A DNA stretch of 46,415 nt from positions 1,129,770 to 1,176,184 of the forward strand of contig NZ_LMSK01000002.1 of NCBI RefSeq assembly GCF_001428385.1, written 5' to 3'. A program made the translations under genes and the position numbers. Positions 7,401-16,310 of the stretch are shown here, piece after piece. Numbering within the stretch: the stretch's first letter is position 1; the number at the start of each line of letters is the position of its first letter. The notes below the pieces were generated by a model. The model had not been told where the DNA came from and ran no database searches. It saw nothing but the letters and a program-made list of their open reading frames with translations. This DNA is from Rhodanobacter sp. Soil772. Lineage in GTDB: Bacteria; Pseudomonadota; Gammaproteobacteria; Xanthomonadales; Rhodanobacteraceae.

Positions 7401-10400
7401 GAGCTGGCGCAGCAGCACCTGGCTGTGCGTCCAAGCCAGGTCGAACACGCGGTCGGCGAGGTGGCGGTCGCGGTACTTGCCGATCAGTTGCAGGCAGTCG
7501 TCGCGCCGGTCGGCGATGCCGGTGACGAAGTCGATGGTGGCCGACTGCTCCGGTTCCAGCGTGATGCGGCAGCGGATCGCCACGATCGGGTCGAGCACCG
7601 AGCCGGCGCTGTTGGACAGCTGAGCCTGTTCGCGATCGAGCGCCTGCGGCTCGGCCGTGCTGCGGCCGCGGCCGATGAAGCGGCTGCGGTCGGTCTCGTA
7701 GGAGATCGCGTCGATGTCGGCATCGTGCACCGCCAGCAGGTGAAACATCCACGGCACGTGTTCGTCGGCGGCGCGTGGGCGCCGCGTGCACACGATCGCC
7801 TGCAGCGCCGGCACCAGTTCGGTCTGCACGAACAGCTTGCTGAAGGCCGGGTGCAGCGCATCGGCGAGCGGCGGCGCCAGCACCACCTCGGCGTAGCTGG
7901 TCAGCTCGATCGTGCGGCGCGTGCGGCTGCGGTTGCTGATGCGGGTGCGGCGCAGCCCGATGTCGTCTTCCGGCGACACCACGATCTCGGTGTGCGCGTC
8001 GAACTCGCGTTCGCGCACGCGGAACTCGGCGCGCGCGTCGGAGAAGATCGCCTCGAACTGCTCGGTCTTCTTCCGCGTGGGCTGGTACGTGGTGGACCAG
8101 TACTCGCCGCTGGCGACGTCGCGCAGGTAGCAGAACATGCCCCAGTGGTCGCGCGTGATGTCCTCGCGCCAGCGCGTCAGCGCCAGCTCGCCGCGCCGGA
8201 TATAGCCGCCGCCGGCGCTGCTCAGCATCACGTGGTAGTGGCCGTTCGACAGCAGCTGCACCGCCGGGCGCGTGCGGTCCGGGTCGGTGAACACGCGCAG
8301 CCGCGCCTCGGCCGGGCGCGGGCTGCCGTCCGATTCGGGGAAGCCGGAGGCGTGCAGGTATTCGGCCGCGGTCTTCGGCACGCGCTCCTGCAGCAGCAGG
8401 CTGGTGGCCTGGAACTGCGGATCGGATTCGAAGCGCCGTTGCATCGGCCGATCCAGCAGCGCGTGGCCCAGCGCCAGCAGGCTCATGCCCTGGTGGTGCG
8501 CCATGAACTGCCGCACCAGGGCCGAGTCCTGGCCCAGCGGCAGCCGCGCCGGGGTGTAGTCGATCGCCTCGTACAGGCCGAAGCGGCCGCGCGCGCCGGC
8601 CTCGGCCAGCCGCTGCAGGTTCCGCGTGGCCGCCGCCGGCGCCACCATCAGCGCCAGCGCGCTGGCGTACGGTGCCACCACCACGTCGTCGCCCAGGCCG
8701 CGCTTCAGCCCCAACCCGGGCACGCCGAACGCGCGGTACTGGTAGGTGAAGTGCGCGTCCAGCGTGTTGTAGCCGGATTCGGAAACGCCCCACGGCACGC
8801 CGAGCTGGCTGCCGTATTCGATCTGCCGGGTCACCGCGGCGCGGCAGGTCTGGTCGAGCAGGGTGCCCTCGTAGTTGGGCATCACCAGCATCGGCATCAG
8901 GTACTCGAACATCGAGCCGGTCCACGACAGCAGCACCGGTTCGCCGCCGACGGTGGTGAGCAGGCGCCCCAGCGAGAACCAGTTGTCCTGCGGCAGCTGG
9001 CCCTGTGCGATGCCGACGAAACTGGCCAGCCGCGCCTCCGATGCCAGCAGGTCGTAGTAGCCGGCGTCGAGCCGGCGCTGGTCCACGTTGAAGCCGATCG
9101 CCAGCAGGTCGCGTGCGCTGTCGTACAGGAAGCGGTAGTCCATCAGCGCCAGCTCACCGGCCAACTGCGCCAGCTGCTCGATGGCGGCGATGCGTGCGTG
9201 CGCGCGTGCGCGCACGCCATCGGCGTCGGCGCTGGCCGGCCAGCACAGCGGTTCGATCCGGGCCAGCTGGCGCAGCGTGGGAATGCCGCCGAAGCCGACC
9301 TCGTCGTCCGCCGGCGGATCGAGCTCGAACGCGGCCGCCTCGGTGCACAGCTCGTCGCACTGCGCGAGCAGCGCATCGAGCCAGAACCGCGCGTCGCTGC
9401 CGGGTTCGCTGTCGAGCATCGGCAGCAGCGCCTGCGCGTGTCCGCGCAACTGTTGCAGCAGCGCCGTGGCTGCGCCGGCGATCGCCGGCGGCGCGGCCAG
9501 TCCGGCCTGCAGTTGCTGGCGCAGCGGTTCCAGCGCGCGTGCGGCGTCGGCGTCGAGCGTGTCGTGCAACAACGCCAGCGTGTCGAGCAGGCCGTGCAGC
9601 ACGCGCGGCTGGAACACCGGCTCGTCGGGCAGGCCGTGCAGGCCCGGGCGCAGGGTCAGCAGGTGGCCGGCCAGGTTGCCGCTGTCCACCGCCGAGACGT
9701 ACAGCGGCGCCAGCGGCTGCAGGCTCTGCGTGTCGTACCAGTTGTAGAAGTGGCCGCGGTGGCGCGGCAGCTGCTGCATGGTGGCCAGGCTCAGCCGCGT
9801 GCGTTCGAGCAGGCGGCCGGTGCCGAGGAAACCGAAGTCGTGCGCGGCCAGGTTCGCCAGCAGCGCCATGCCGATGTTGGTGGGCGAGGTGCGGTGGGCG
9901 ATCGCCGGCCCGGGTTGCTCCTGCAGGTTGTCCGGCGGCAGCCAGTGATCGGCGGCGCCGACGTGGGTGTCGAAGAACGCCCAGGTCTGCCGCGCCAGCG
10001 TGCGCAGGAAGCGCCGCTGCGCCGCATTCGGCGCGAACGCGTCCGGCGTGCGCGGCTGGCTGATCCACCACGCGATCGCGGGCGAGCCCAGCCACAGCAG
10101 CAGCAGCGGCGCCGCCAGCCACAGCGCCAGCGGACGCTGCAGCACCAGCGCCACGCCCAGCAGCACGGCCAGCGCCGGGCCGATCCACATCGACCGCCAC
10201 AGCACGGCCGCGGTGTGACCGCTGCGCCGCTCGACCTCGCTGGAGGTCTGCCACTGCAGCAGCTGGCGCTGGCTGATCGCCATCCGCCACAGCGTGCGCA
10301 CGATCGCGTCGAGGTGGTACAGCGCTTCGTGCGGCAGCCACGCCAGCCCCAGCAGCATCCGCGCAAAGTGCTGCAGGCCGGCCTGGAAGCCGGCGCGCAG

Positions 10401-13064
10401 GTGCTGGTCCAGCTGCACCTCGCGCGGTTTCTGCACCAGTTCCAGCAGCGCCGACAGCAGTGGCGGCAGCAGCACCATCGACAGCACCGCCACGGTCCAC
10501 GAGAGCACCGGCGCAATCAGCAGCCAGCCGGCCGCCAGCAACGCCAGCACCGCCACCGGCACCAGGCTGCGGCGCAGGTTGTCGAGGATCTTCCAGCGCG
10601 ACAACGCGGTCAGCGCGTTGCGGCGCCAGCCGGCGTGCGCGGTCGGCGCCCACGGCAGCAGCCACGGCAGCAACTGCCAGTCGCCGCGGATCCAGCGGTG
10701 CCGGCGCCTCACGTCGGCGCCGTAGCGGGCCGGGTAGGTCTCGAACAGCTGCACGTCGCTGAGCAGGCCCGAGCGCGCGTGGCAGCCCTCGACCAGGTCG
10801 TGGCTGAGGATGCGGTTCTCGGGGAAACGACCGTCCAGGGTGCGCTCGAACGGGTCGATCGCGTAGATGCCTTTGCCGATGAACGAGCCTTCGCCGAACA
10901 CGTCCTGATAGACGTCCGAAACCATCTGCGTATACGGGTCGATGCCGGCGTCGCTGCCGTACAGCTGCGCGTAGCGCGAGCGCGCGGTGCTGGGCAGGCT
11001 GATCCCGACGCGTGGCTGCAGGATCGCGTAGCCGCTGACCACGCGCCGTTGCTCCGGGTCGTACACGGCGCGGTTGAGCGGGTGGTCGATGGTGCCCACG
11101 AAGGCCTGCGCCGCGTCGCGCGGCAGCTCGGTGTCGGTGTCCAGGGTGATCACGTACTGCACCGGGCCCAGCGCCGCGATGTCGCCCACGATCAGCATGA
11201 AGCGGCCGTGCGCGTTGCCGCGCAGCAGCGCGTTGAGGTCGGCCAGCTTGCCGCGCTTGCGCTCGTGGCCCATCCAGCACCGCTCGCCCGGATTCCAGCG
11301 GCGCGGCCGGTGGAACAGGAAGAAGCGGTCGGCCCCGTCGCCGGCGTAGCGTTCGTTGAGCGCCTCGATGCGTCGTTGCGCCCGTCGCAGCAGCGCTTCG
11401 TCATCGGGCAGGGTTTCGCGGTCCGCGTCGGCGAAGTCGGTGAGCAGGGCGAAGTGCAGTTGTTCGTCGCGGTTGCCGAGGAAGCGCACCTCCAGCGACT
11501 CGACCAGCTCGTCGACGTCCTGCGCGCTGGCGAACAGGCTGGGAATCGCCACCAGGGTGCGCGCGCTGGCCGGGATGCCGTGCGAGTAGTCCATCCGCGG
11601 CAGCTGCCGCGGTTCGATCGACAGCGTGGCCAGCCAGTTGAGCAGGCTCAGTCCCAGCTGGCTGGCCAGGATCGCGGCGGGAATCGCCAGCGCGAGCAGC
11701 GCCCACGTCGGCCAGCGGTCGTGCGCGGCGACGGCGACCAGCGGCTGCGCGAACGCGAACGTGAGCAGCGCCAGCAGGCCCAGGTAGATCGGCAGTGGCG
11801 CGCGGTCGAAGCCGCGGCGCAGTGTCTCGCGCAGCGGCGGGCGGATGCCCAGCTGCTGTTCCAGCCGGCGCCGGCCGCGGTCGATCAGGTAGTAGCCGAC
11901 GTGCTGCGGCAGCGGCACGCTGCAGTCGGTGGGCGCCTCGGCCTGGCTCAGCGCGATCGCCGCCTCGGCCACCTGCAGCTCGGTCAGTCGGTGCCGGCGC
12001 GCCATCGCTTCCACCACGTGGCGGTAGCGGTCGCGCGTGGCGAAATCCATTGCCGCGTAGACGCCGGCCGGATCCTCGCGCAAGCGTTGCTCGACCAGGC
12101 TGGAGTGTTCGACGAAATCGCGCCAGTCGATCGCCGACAGCGTGCGCAGGCTGCCGATGCTGTTGCTGATCGTGACCTGGTTGGCCGCCTGCTGCTGCGC
12201 TTCGAGCTGCACCAGGTGCTCGATGCTCTGCCCCGACGCGGCCAAGCGTTGCTCGATCCAGCTTAGCGGCAGGGCCAGCGCCGGGCTCTGGCCCTGCAGC
12301 CGGCGCGCCATCTCGGCCACGAACGGGCCGTTCATCGGCGGGTTCGAGCGTGCCATGTCGGCGACCACCAGCACCACCGAGTTCGCGTCGCGCTCGGCGG
12401 TGCTGGTCATGCTGTCGGCCCAGCGCACGGCCTTGCCGCGGTAACCCCAGTCCGCCATCACCCGCGCGGCGACCCGGCGCAGGTTCTCGATCAGCGCCAG
12501 CCGCAGCATGATCGGGATCGCCCACAGCTCGCCCAGCCGCAGCGGGGTGACGTCCTGGTAGGCGCCGATGAAGCGCAGCAGGCTGTGCGTGTCGACCCGG
12601 CCGTCGCCGTGCGAAATGATTTCCAGCGCGATGTCGTAGACCCGCGGCAGGCCGGCCGACGGGCCGTTGGCCAGGCGCGGTAGTTCGCGGCTGTAGCCCT
12701 TCGGCAGATGCCGGCGGGCGATCCGGATCTGTTCTTCGATCAGGTAGAAGTTGTCCAGCAGCCATTCGCCGGCCGGGGTGATCCGCCGGCGCTTGCGGGT
12801 GGCATCGGTCAGCCGCTCGCAGGTGTGGGTCAGCACCGCCTCGTTGTCGGCCAGCCGCGCCAGCAGCAGGTCCACGCTGGAACGCGCGCTCAGCCGGTGC
12901 TGGCCGGCCAGCGCGCGGCCATGCCGTTCCATCTGCTCGGTGCTGAACAGCTCCGCGCGCAGCGCCGGCTCCTGTTCCGGCCGCGTGCGTGCGGCCGCGC
13001 GGCGACGGCGGAACGCGCTCAGCCGGCGCAGTTTGAGCAGGTCGAGGAAGTTGCTGATGTTCAA
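4422..13064 (-). CDS. ndvB: Cyclic beta-1,2-glucan synthase (NdvB/ChvB type)
   Basis: The protein has about 2880 aa, the size of Brucella Cgs and Agrobacterium ChvB. The start is set at TTG 13064, which has AAGGAA a few bases upstream. The upstream extension to 13331 would run through the divergent GNAT start. Domain order: N-terminal region; membrane helices near 420-480; GT84 glucosyltransferase with LDTDTELP (about 640), the HDLVEGCHARSG loop (about 756) and RRHRWIRGDW (about 790); more helices near 810-870 and 960-1000; a glucoamylase-like (cyclising/transglycosylating) domain to about 1530; two carbohydrate-binding-type GT36 N-domains (about 1595 and 2100); and a C-terminal GH94 phosphorylase domain with GGDWNDGMNRVGEK (about 2560) that controls chain length. 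It makes periplasmic cyclic glucans from UDP-glucose at the inner membrane, relevant to osmoadaptation and host interaction. Confidence 0.93.
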   Translation of the reverse strand: MNISNFLDLLKLRRLSAFRRRRAAARTRPEQEPALRAELFSTEQMERHGRALAGQHRLSARSSVDLLLARLADNEAVLTHTCERLTDATRKRRRITPAGEWLLDNFYLIEEQIRIARRHLPKGYSRELPRLANGPSAGLPRVYDIALEIISHGDGRVDTHSLLRFIGAYQDVTPLRLGELWAIPIMLRLALIENLRRVAARVMADWGYRGKAVRWADSMTSTAERDANSVVLVVADMARSNPPMNGPFVAEMARRLQGQSPALALPLSWIEQRLAASGQSIEHLVQLEAQQQAANQVTISNSIGSLRTLSAIDWRDFVEHSSLVEQRLREDPAGVYAAMDFATRDRYRHVVEAMARRHRLTELQVAEAAIALSQAEAPTDCSVPLPQHVGYYLIDRGRRRLEQQLGIRPPLRETLRRGFDRAPLPIYLGLLALLTFAFAQPLVAVAAHDRWPTWALLALAIPAAILASQLGLSLLNWLATLSIEPRQLPRMDYSHGIPASARTLVAIPSLFASAQDVDELVESLEVRFLGNRDEQLHFALLTDFADADRETLPDDEALLRRAQRRIEALNERYAGDGADRFFLFHRPRRWNPGERCWMGHERKRGKLADLNALLRGNAHGRFMLIVGDIAALGPVQYVITLDTDTELPRDAAQAFVGTIDHPLNRAVYDPEQRRVVSGYAILQPRVGISLPSTARSRYAQLYGSDAGIDPYTQMVSDVYQDVFGEGSFIGKGIYAIDPFERTLDGRFPENRILSHDLVEGCHARSGLLSDVQLFETYPARYGADVRRRHRWIRGDWQLLPWLLPWAPTAHAGWRRNALTALSRWKILDNLRRSLVPVAVLALLAAGWLLIAPVLSWTVAVLSMVLLPPLLSALLELVQKPREVQLDQHLRAGFQAGLQHFARMLLGLAWLPHEALYHLDAIVRTLWRMAISQRQLLQWQTSSEVERRSGHTAAVLWRSMWIGPALAVLLGVALVLQRPLALWLAAPLLLLWLGSPAIAWWISQPRTPDAFAPNAAQRRFLRTLARQTWAFFDTHVGAADHWLPPDNLQEQPGPAIAHRTSPTNIGMALLANLAAHDFGFLGTGRLLERTRLSLATMQQLPRHRGHFYNWYDTQSLQPLAPLYVSAVDSGNLAGHLLTLRPGLHGLPDEPVFQPRVLHGLLDTLALLHDTLDADAARALEPLRQQLQAGLAAPPAIAGAATALLQQLRGHAQALLPMLDSEPGSDARFWLDALLAQCDELCTEAAAFELDPPADDEVGFGGIPTLRQLARIEPLCWPASADADGVRARAHARIAAIEQLAQLAGELALMDYRFLYDSARDLLAIGFNVDQRRLDAGYYDLLASEARLASFVGIAQGQLPQDNWFSLGRLLTTVGGEPVLLSWTGSMFEYLMPMLVMPNYEGTLLDQTCRAAVTRQIEYGSQLGVPWGVSESGYNTLDAHFTYQYRAFGVPGLGLKRGLGDDVVVAPYASALALMVAPAAATRNLQRLAEAGARGRFGLYEAIDYTPARLPLGQDSALVRQFMAHHQGMSLLALGHALLDRPMQRRFESDPQFQATSLLLQERVPKTAAEYLHASGFPESDGSPRPAEARLRVFTDPDRTRPAVQLLSNGHYHVMLSSAGGGYIRRGELALTRWREDITRDHWGMFCYLRDVASGEYWSTTYQPTRKKTEQFEAIFSDARAEFRVREREFDAHTEIVVSPEDDIGLRRTRISNRSRTRRTIELTSYAEVVLAPPLADALHPAFSKLFVQTELVPALQAIVCTRRPRAADEHVPWMFHLLAVHDADIDAISYETDRSRFIGRGRSTAEPQALDREQAQLSNSAGSVLDPIVAIRCRITLEPEQSATIDFVTGIADRRDDCLQLIGKYRDRHLADRVFDLAWTHSQVLLRQLNASLADAQLYEHMATGILYPNASLRAEPAVLRGNRRGQSGLWGQAISGDLPIVLLQIASPARIELVRQLVQAHAYWRLKGLAVDLVIWNEDRAGYRQELQDQIMGLIASGSEASLLDRPGGIFVRPAQQLSGEDRLVVLASARIILNDGRGSLAEQIGRRRVGTHAPRFEPSRPRRIGSAVLATSARAAATLQLANPHGGFSSDGREYVITQAAGDSTPAPWSNVLANPHFGTVISDSGSAYTWGENAHEFRLSPWHNDPVGDDGGEALYLRDEETGQVWSPTPLPCRGSGTYVTRHGFGYSVFEHHEDGIHSELWVYVALDASVKFSVLKLRNESGQARRLSVTGYVEWLLGDLREKTAMHVVTESDPASGALLARNAYNTEFPNRVAFFDVDDAGRGIDGDRSEFLGRNGSMRAPAGLGRAQLSGRLGAGLDPCAALQSSVSLDDGEQRQLIFRLGLGRDAADASALVQRFRGSGSAADALEKVRAHWARTLGTVQVRTPEPALDVLANGWLLYQTIACRMWARSGYYQSGGAFGFRDQLQDSMALLHAAPALSRAQLLLCAAHQFPEGDVQHWWHPPLDRGVRTTCSDDYLWLPLATSRYVLAGIDRGVLDERVGYIESRELHPGEESYYDLPQPSGLHETLYQHCVRAIERSLTQRGAHGLPLIGGGDWNDGMNRVGEKGRGESVWLGFFSGEVLSRFAEVARLHDDEAFAQRCEDAVAQLRIALEQHGWDGAWYRRAWFDDGTPLGSAGNDECRIDSIAQSWSVLSGMASPERRQQAMNSLDAHLVRRDAGLVQLLNPPFDKSALDPGYIKGYVPGVRENGGQYTHAAIWATMAFAELGDSARAWELLRMINPVNHGIDAAQMDVYKVEPYVVSADVYAVEPHTGRGGWSWYTGSAGWMYRLIVESLLGLRLEAGKLRFAPVLPPEWEGFSIDYRHHDTPYRIHLRQSEAGTPSTVWLDGVAQADGCIPLADDGAEHSVELNWPRST

Positions 13065-13242
13065 AAGCGGTTTTCCTTGGAGTTTCGCGGCAGGTGGCCA
13101 TGAACGCACCCGCCCGGACGAGGCTGCGGCGGGAGCCCGCCTCGAGGGGCTGCAACCGCCGGCTTCCGCCCGGACGTTACGCGCCGGCGTGTGAAGAGCG
13201 CGCACGCTACGATGTGCGTCCGCCCACCACCGGAGCCATGCC

Positions 13243-13707
13243 GTGTCGCTGCTGATCCGCGCCGCCACCCTCACCGACTTGCCCGAGCTGGCCGCCTGGA
13301 ATGCGGCGATGGCCTGGGAAACCGAGCACAAGCGGCTCGATCCCGCGACGCTGCAGCGCGGTGTTGCCGGCGTGCTCGAGCAGCCGCGGCGCGGCTTCTA
13401 CCTGGTGGCGGAACGCGCCGGCGTGGCGCTCGGCTGCCTGCTGGTGACCTACGAATGGAGCGACTGGCGCGGCGGCGATTTCTGGTGGATCCAGAGCGTC
13501 TACGTGGTGCCCGCCGCGCGCCGCGGCGGCGCGTTCCGCGCGCTGTACGCCGACGTCGAACGTCGTGCCGCGGCCGCCGGCGCGGTCGGCCTGCGCCTGT
13601 ACGTGGAAACCGAGAACCGGCGCGCGCAGGCGACCTACGAAGGGCTTGGCATGCAGCGCTGCCATTACTTCATGTACGAGGCGCTGCTGTCGGACTCCGC
13701 GGCGTAG
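13243..13707 (+). CDS. GNAT-family N-acetyltransferase
   Basis: The protein has 154 aa with a GTG start at 13243. The GNAT fold is visible: N-terminal strand SLLIRAATLTDLPELAAWN, acetyl-CoA motif A around SVYVVPAARRGGAFRALY (an R-x-x-G-x-A variant), and motif B ETENRRAQATYEGLGM followed by the closing strand HYFMYEALL. The substrate is unknown. It is divergent from the glucan synthase gene and converges on the PAS-GGDEF-EAL gene. Its TAG stop is the last three bases of the GTAG head of a palindrome. Confidence 0.9.
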   Translation: MSLLIRAATLTDLPELAAWNAAMAWETEHKRLDPATLQRGVAGVLEQPRRGFYLVAERAGVALGCLLVTYEWSDWRGGDFWWIQSVYVVPAARRGGAFRALYADVERRAAAAGAVGLRLYVETENRRAQATYEGLGMQRCHYFMYEALLSDSAA

Positions 13708-13727
13708 GGCGGGCACTGCCCGCCTTA
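13704..13727. repeat. GTAG-headed REP-like palindrome between convergent stop codons
   Basis: GTAG (13704-13707) precedes a perfect 7-bp stem GGCGGGC-ACT-GCCCGCC (13708-13724), followed by TTAC. The palindrome exactly fills the 17 bp between the TAG stop of the GNAT gene (13705-13707) and the TAA stop of the opposing gene (13727-13725). GTAG-headed stems are the signature of the SMAG REP family described in Stenotrophomonas maltophilia. It may stabilise or terminate both transcripts, although no T-run follows. Confidence 0.7.
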
Positions 13728-16223
13728 CGGGTACGGCGCGGTGGCGTGTGGCTCGGGTTCGTCCAGCAGTTTCTGGAATTCTGCCGCCGGCATCGGCGCG
13801 CCGTACAGGAAACCCTGCAGCTGCGAGCAGCCGGCGCGGCGCAGGAAGGCGCCCTGCTCGCGCGTCTCCACGCCTTCGGCGATCACTTCCTTGTTGAGGC
13901 TGCGCGCCATCGCGATGATCGCGCTGGTGATGGTGGCGGTGTCGCGGTCGCTGGTGATGTCGCGCACGAACATGCGGTCGATCTTCAGCGCGTCGATCGG
14001 GAAATGCTTCAGGTACGACAGGCTGCAGTAGCCGGTGCCGAAGTCGTCCAGCGACAGCCGCACGCCGCGCTGCTTGATCCGCTGCAGCAGGCCGGTGGTG
14101 GCGTCGCCGCCGGACATCACCATGCGTTCGGTCAGTTCCAGTTCGAGCAGGCCGGCGGCGAGCCCGCTGCCGTCCAGCACCTCGTCGAGCCAGTTGTAGA
14201 ACTCGGCGTGCTGGAACTGCAGCGGCGAGACGTTCACCGACACCGGAATGGAACGGCCGTGGCGCTGCCACAGCTGCGCCTGCCGGCAGGCCTGGCGCAG
14301 CACCCAGGCGCCGATCGGCAGGATCAGCCCGGAGTCCTCCGCGACCGGGATGAACTGGTCCGGCGTGTACAGCTCGCGCCCGTCCACCTGCCAGCGCAGC
14401 AGCGCCTCGGCACCGACGATGCGGCCGCTTTGCGCGTCCACCTTGGGCTGGTAGTGCAGGCTCAGCTCGTGCTGCGGCAGCGCCTGGCGCAGCGCCGCCT
14501 CGATCCGCCGGCGCGCCCGCGTGCGCTCGTTCATCGACGCGGTGAAGAAGCGGTAGCCGTGCAGGCCCTGCGTCTTCACCGCGACCAGCGCGGTCTCCGC
14601 GTGCTGCAGCAGGTCGTCCGGCTCGATCGCGTCGTCCGGGTACACGCTGATGCCGATGCTGAGGCGTAGCGACAGTTCGGACAGGCCGTCGACACGGGTC
14701 TGCTCGCCGTGGTTGATCAGGGTCTGGCACAGGCTGGCCGCCTCGCCCACGCTTTCCAGGTGCGGCAGCATCACCACGAATTCGTCGCCGCCGTAGCGGC
14801 TCAGCAGCTCGTCGCCGGGCAGGCAGCGATGCAGCTGGGCGGCGAACGCGCACAGCACCCGGTCGCCGGCGGCATGGCCGTGCAGTTCGTTGACCTGCTT
14901 GAAGTTGTCGATGTCGATGTAGAGCAGCGCCGCGCGCTGCTGGCGCCGGTTCGCGGTGGCGATCGCCTGGCCGATGTGGTCGTGCAGCTGGCTGCGGTTG
15001 GGCAGACCGGTGAGCGTGTCGTGCTGGGTCAGGTGGATCATCTTCAGCGCCAGCGCGCGGGTTTCGCTGACGTCGTGGAACACCAGCACACCGCCGATCA
15101 CGTTGCCGGCATGGTCGTGGATCGGCGCCGAGGAATCCTCCACCGGCGTATCGAAGCCGTGGCGGTGGCGCAGCAGGGTCTTGCCGGCCAGGTCGACGAT
15201 GGTGTTGTGCCCGATCGCCGCGCGCAGCGGATTCGCCACGGCGTGGCCATGCTGGGCGTCGAACAGCTGGAAGATCTCCTCGATCGGCCGGCCCTGCGCC
15301 TCGATGCCGGTCCAGCCGGTCATCGCCTCGGCGATCGGGTTGAGCGAGGTGATGCACAGCTGCCGGTCGGTGGTGATCACCGCGTCGCCGATCGAGCGCA
15401 GGGTCACCTCGGCCAGTTCGCGCTCGCGATGCAACGCGTCCTCGAACGCCTTGCGCTGGCTGATGTTCTGCACTTGCGAGACGAAGTACAACGGCGCGCC
15501 CGGCTCGTCGCGCACCAGCGACACGCTGAGCTGGATATGCACGACATGGCCGTCCTTGTGGAAGTTGCGCTTCTCCAGCTGGTACGACTCGCGCTCGCCG
15601 GCCAGCAGCTGCGCCATCAGCGCCGTGTCGGCCGTTATGTCGTCGGGATGGGTGATGCTGGCGATGTCCAGTTGCAGCAGCTCGTCCTCGCGGTAACCGA
15701 GCATCTGGCAGACCGCCGCGTTGACGCGCAGGAAATGGCCGTCCGGATGGGTCAGCGCCATGCCGATCGCGGCATGCTGGAACGCGCCGAAGAAACGCTG
15801 TTCGCTCTCGTGCAGCTGCAGCTCCAGGGTGCGCCGTTCGGTGATGTCGACCAGCGCGGTGAAGATGCCGCAGACCCGGCCGTCGGCATCGAAGTCGGGC
15901 TGGAAGTTGCCGTGCGCGTAGCGCCGCTTGCCGCCGTTGTACAGCTCGCCTTCGTAGCTGGCCCTGTGGCCGGCGTAGGCGTGCGCCAGCGCGGCGCTGG
16001 CCAAGGCGTGGTTGCGCCGGCCGACCACCTCGATCAGGCGCCGGCCAAGCAACTGCTGCGGCTCGATGCCGAGCCAGCGGGAATGGGTGTCGTTGGCGAA
16101 GCGGAAGCGCTGCTCGAGGTCGAGGTAGGCCAGCAGCGCGGGCGTGCCGTGCGCCACCCGTGCCGGCCAGTCGGTTTCGTCCGGAAGCGATGGCAATACC
16201 TCGGCAGGCTTGAGCGGCCGCAT
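13725..16223 (-). CDS. PAS-PAS-PAS-GGDEF-EAL cyclic-di-GMP protein
   Basis: The protein has about 832 aa. The start is set at ATG 16223, which has GGA six bases upstream; ATG 16229 is the alternative. Three PAS domains (about 25-135, 140-262 and 268-390) are followed by a GGDEF domain with intact RYGGDEF (about residue 480) and an EAL domain with intact GAEALLRW (about 605), LDDFGTGY and the loop after LKIDRMFV. Both the diguanylate cyclase and phosphodiesterase sites look competent, so the net activity cannot be predicted. There is no signal peptide or membrane segment, so it is probably a cytoplasmic sensor. The gene lies 80-90 bp after an unknown gene on the same strand. Confidence 0.93.
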   Translation of the reverse strand: MRPLKPAEVLPSLPDETDWPARVAHGTPALLAYLDLEQRFRFANDTHSRWLGIEPQQLLGRRLIEVVGRRNHALASAALAHAYAGHRASYEGELYNGGKRRYAHGNFQPDFDADGRVCGIFTALVDITERRTLELQLHESEQRFFGAFQHAAIGMALTHPDGHFLRVNAAVCQMLGYREDELLQLDIASITHPDDITADTALMAQLLAGERESYQLEKRNFHKDGHVVHIQLSVSLVRDEPGAPLYFVSQVQNISQRKAFEDALHRERELAEVTLRSIGDAVITTDRQLCITSLNPIAEAMTGWTGIEAQGRPIEEIFQLFDAQHGHAVANPLRAAIGHNTIVDLAGKTLLRHRHGFDTPVEDSSAPIHDHAGNVIGGVLVFHDVSETRALALKMIHLTQHDTLTGLPNRSQLHDHIGQAIATANRRQQRAALLYIDIDNFKQVNELHGHAAGDRVLCAFAAQLHRCLPGDELLSRYGGDEFVVMLPHLESVGEAASLCQTLINHGEQTRVDGLSELSLRLSIGISVYPDDAIEPDDLLQHAETALVAVKTQGLHGYRFFTASMNERTRARRRIEAALRQALPQHELSLHYQPKVDAQSGRIVGAEALLRWQVDGRELYTPDQFIPVAEDSGLILPIGAWVLRQACRQAQLWQRHGRSIPVSVNVSPLQFQHAEFYNWLDEVLDGSGLAAGLLELELTERMVMSGGDATTGLLQRIKQRGVRLSLDDFGTGYCSLSYLKHFPIDALKIDRMFVRDITSDRDTATITSAIIAMARSLNKEVIAEGVETREQGAFLRRAGCSQLQGFLYGAPMPAAEFQKLLDEPEPHATAPYP

Positions 16224-16310
16224 GGTCATTCCGTCAGCATGGCGCCCCCTGTCGGCGCCGCGCCATCATGCGCCGAGTTGGCGCGCTTGCCCAGCCGTCG
16301 CCGGCGAGTG

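Noticed and set aside
5412..12266. Plus-strand open frame of 2284 codons opposite the glucan synthase gene
   Set aside because: It is antisense to a gene with clear domains. Its translation is Ala/Arg/Gln/His-rich without motifs, an effect of GC-biased third positions.
13065..13331. 89-codon N-terminal extension of the glucan synthase
   Set aside because: It would overlap the divergent GNAT gene and promoter region, and the extension has no family similarity. The TTG at 13064 has a good ribosome site.
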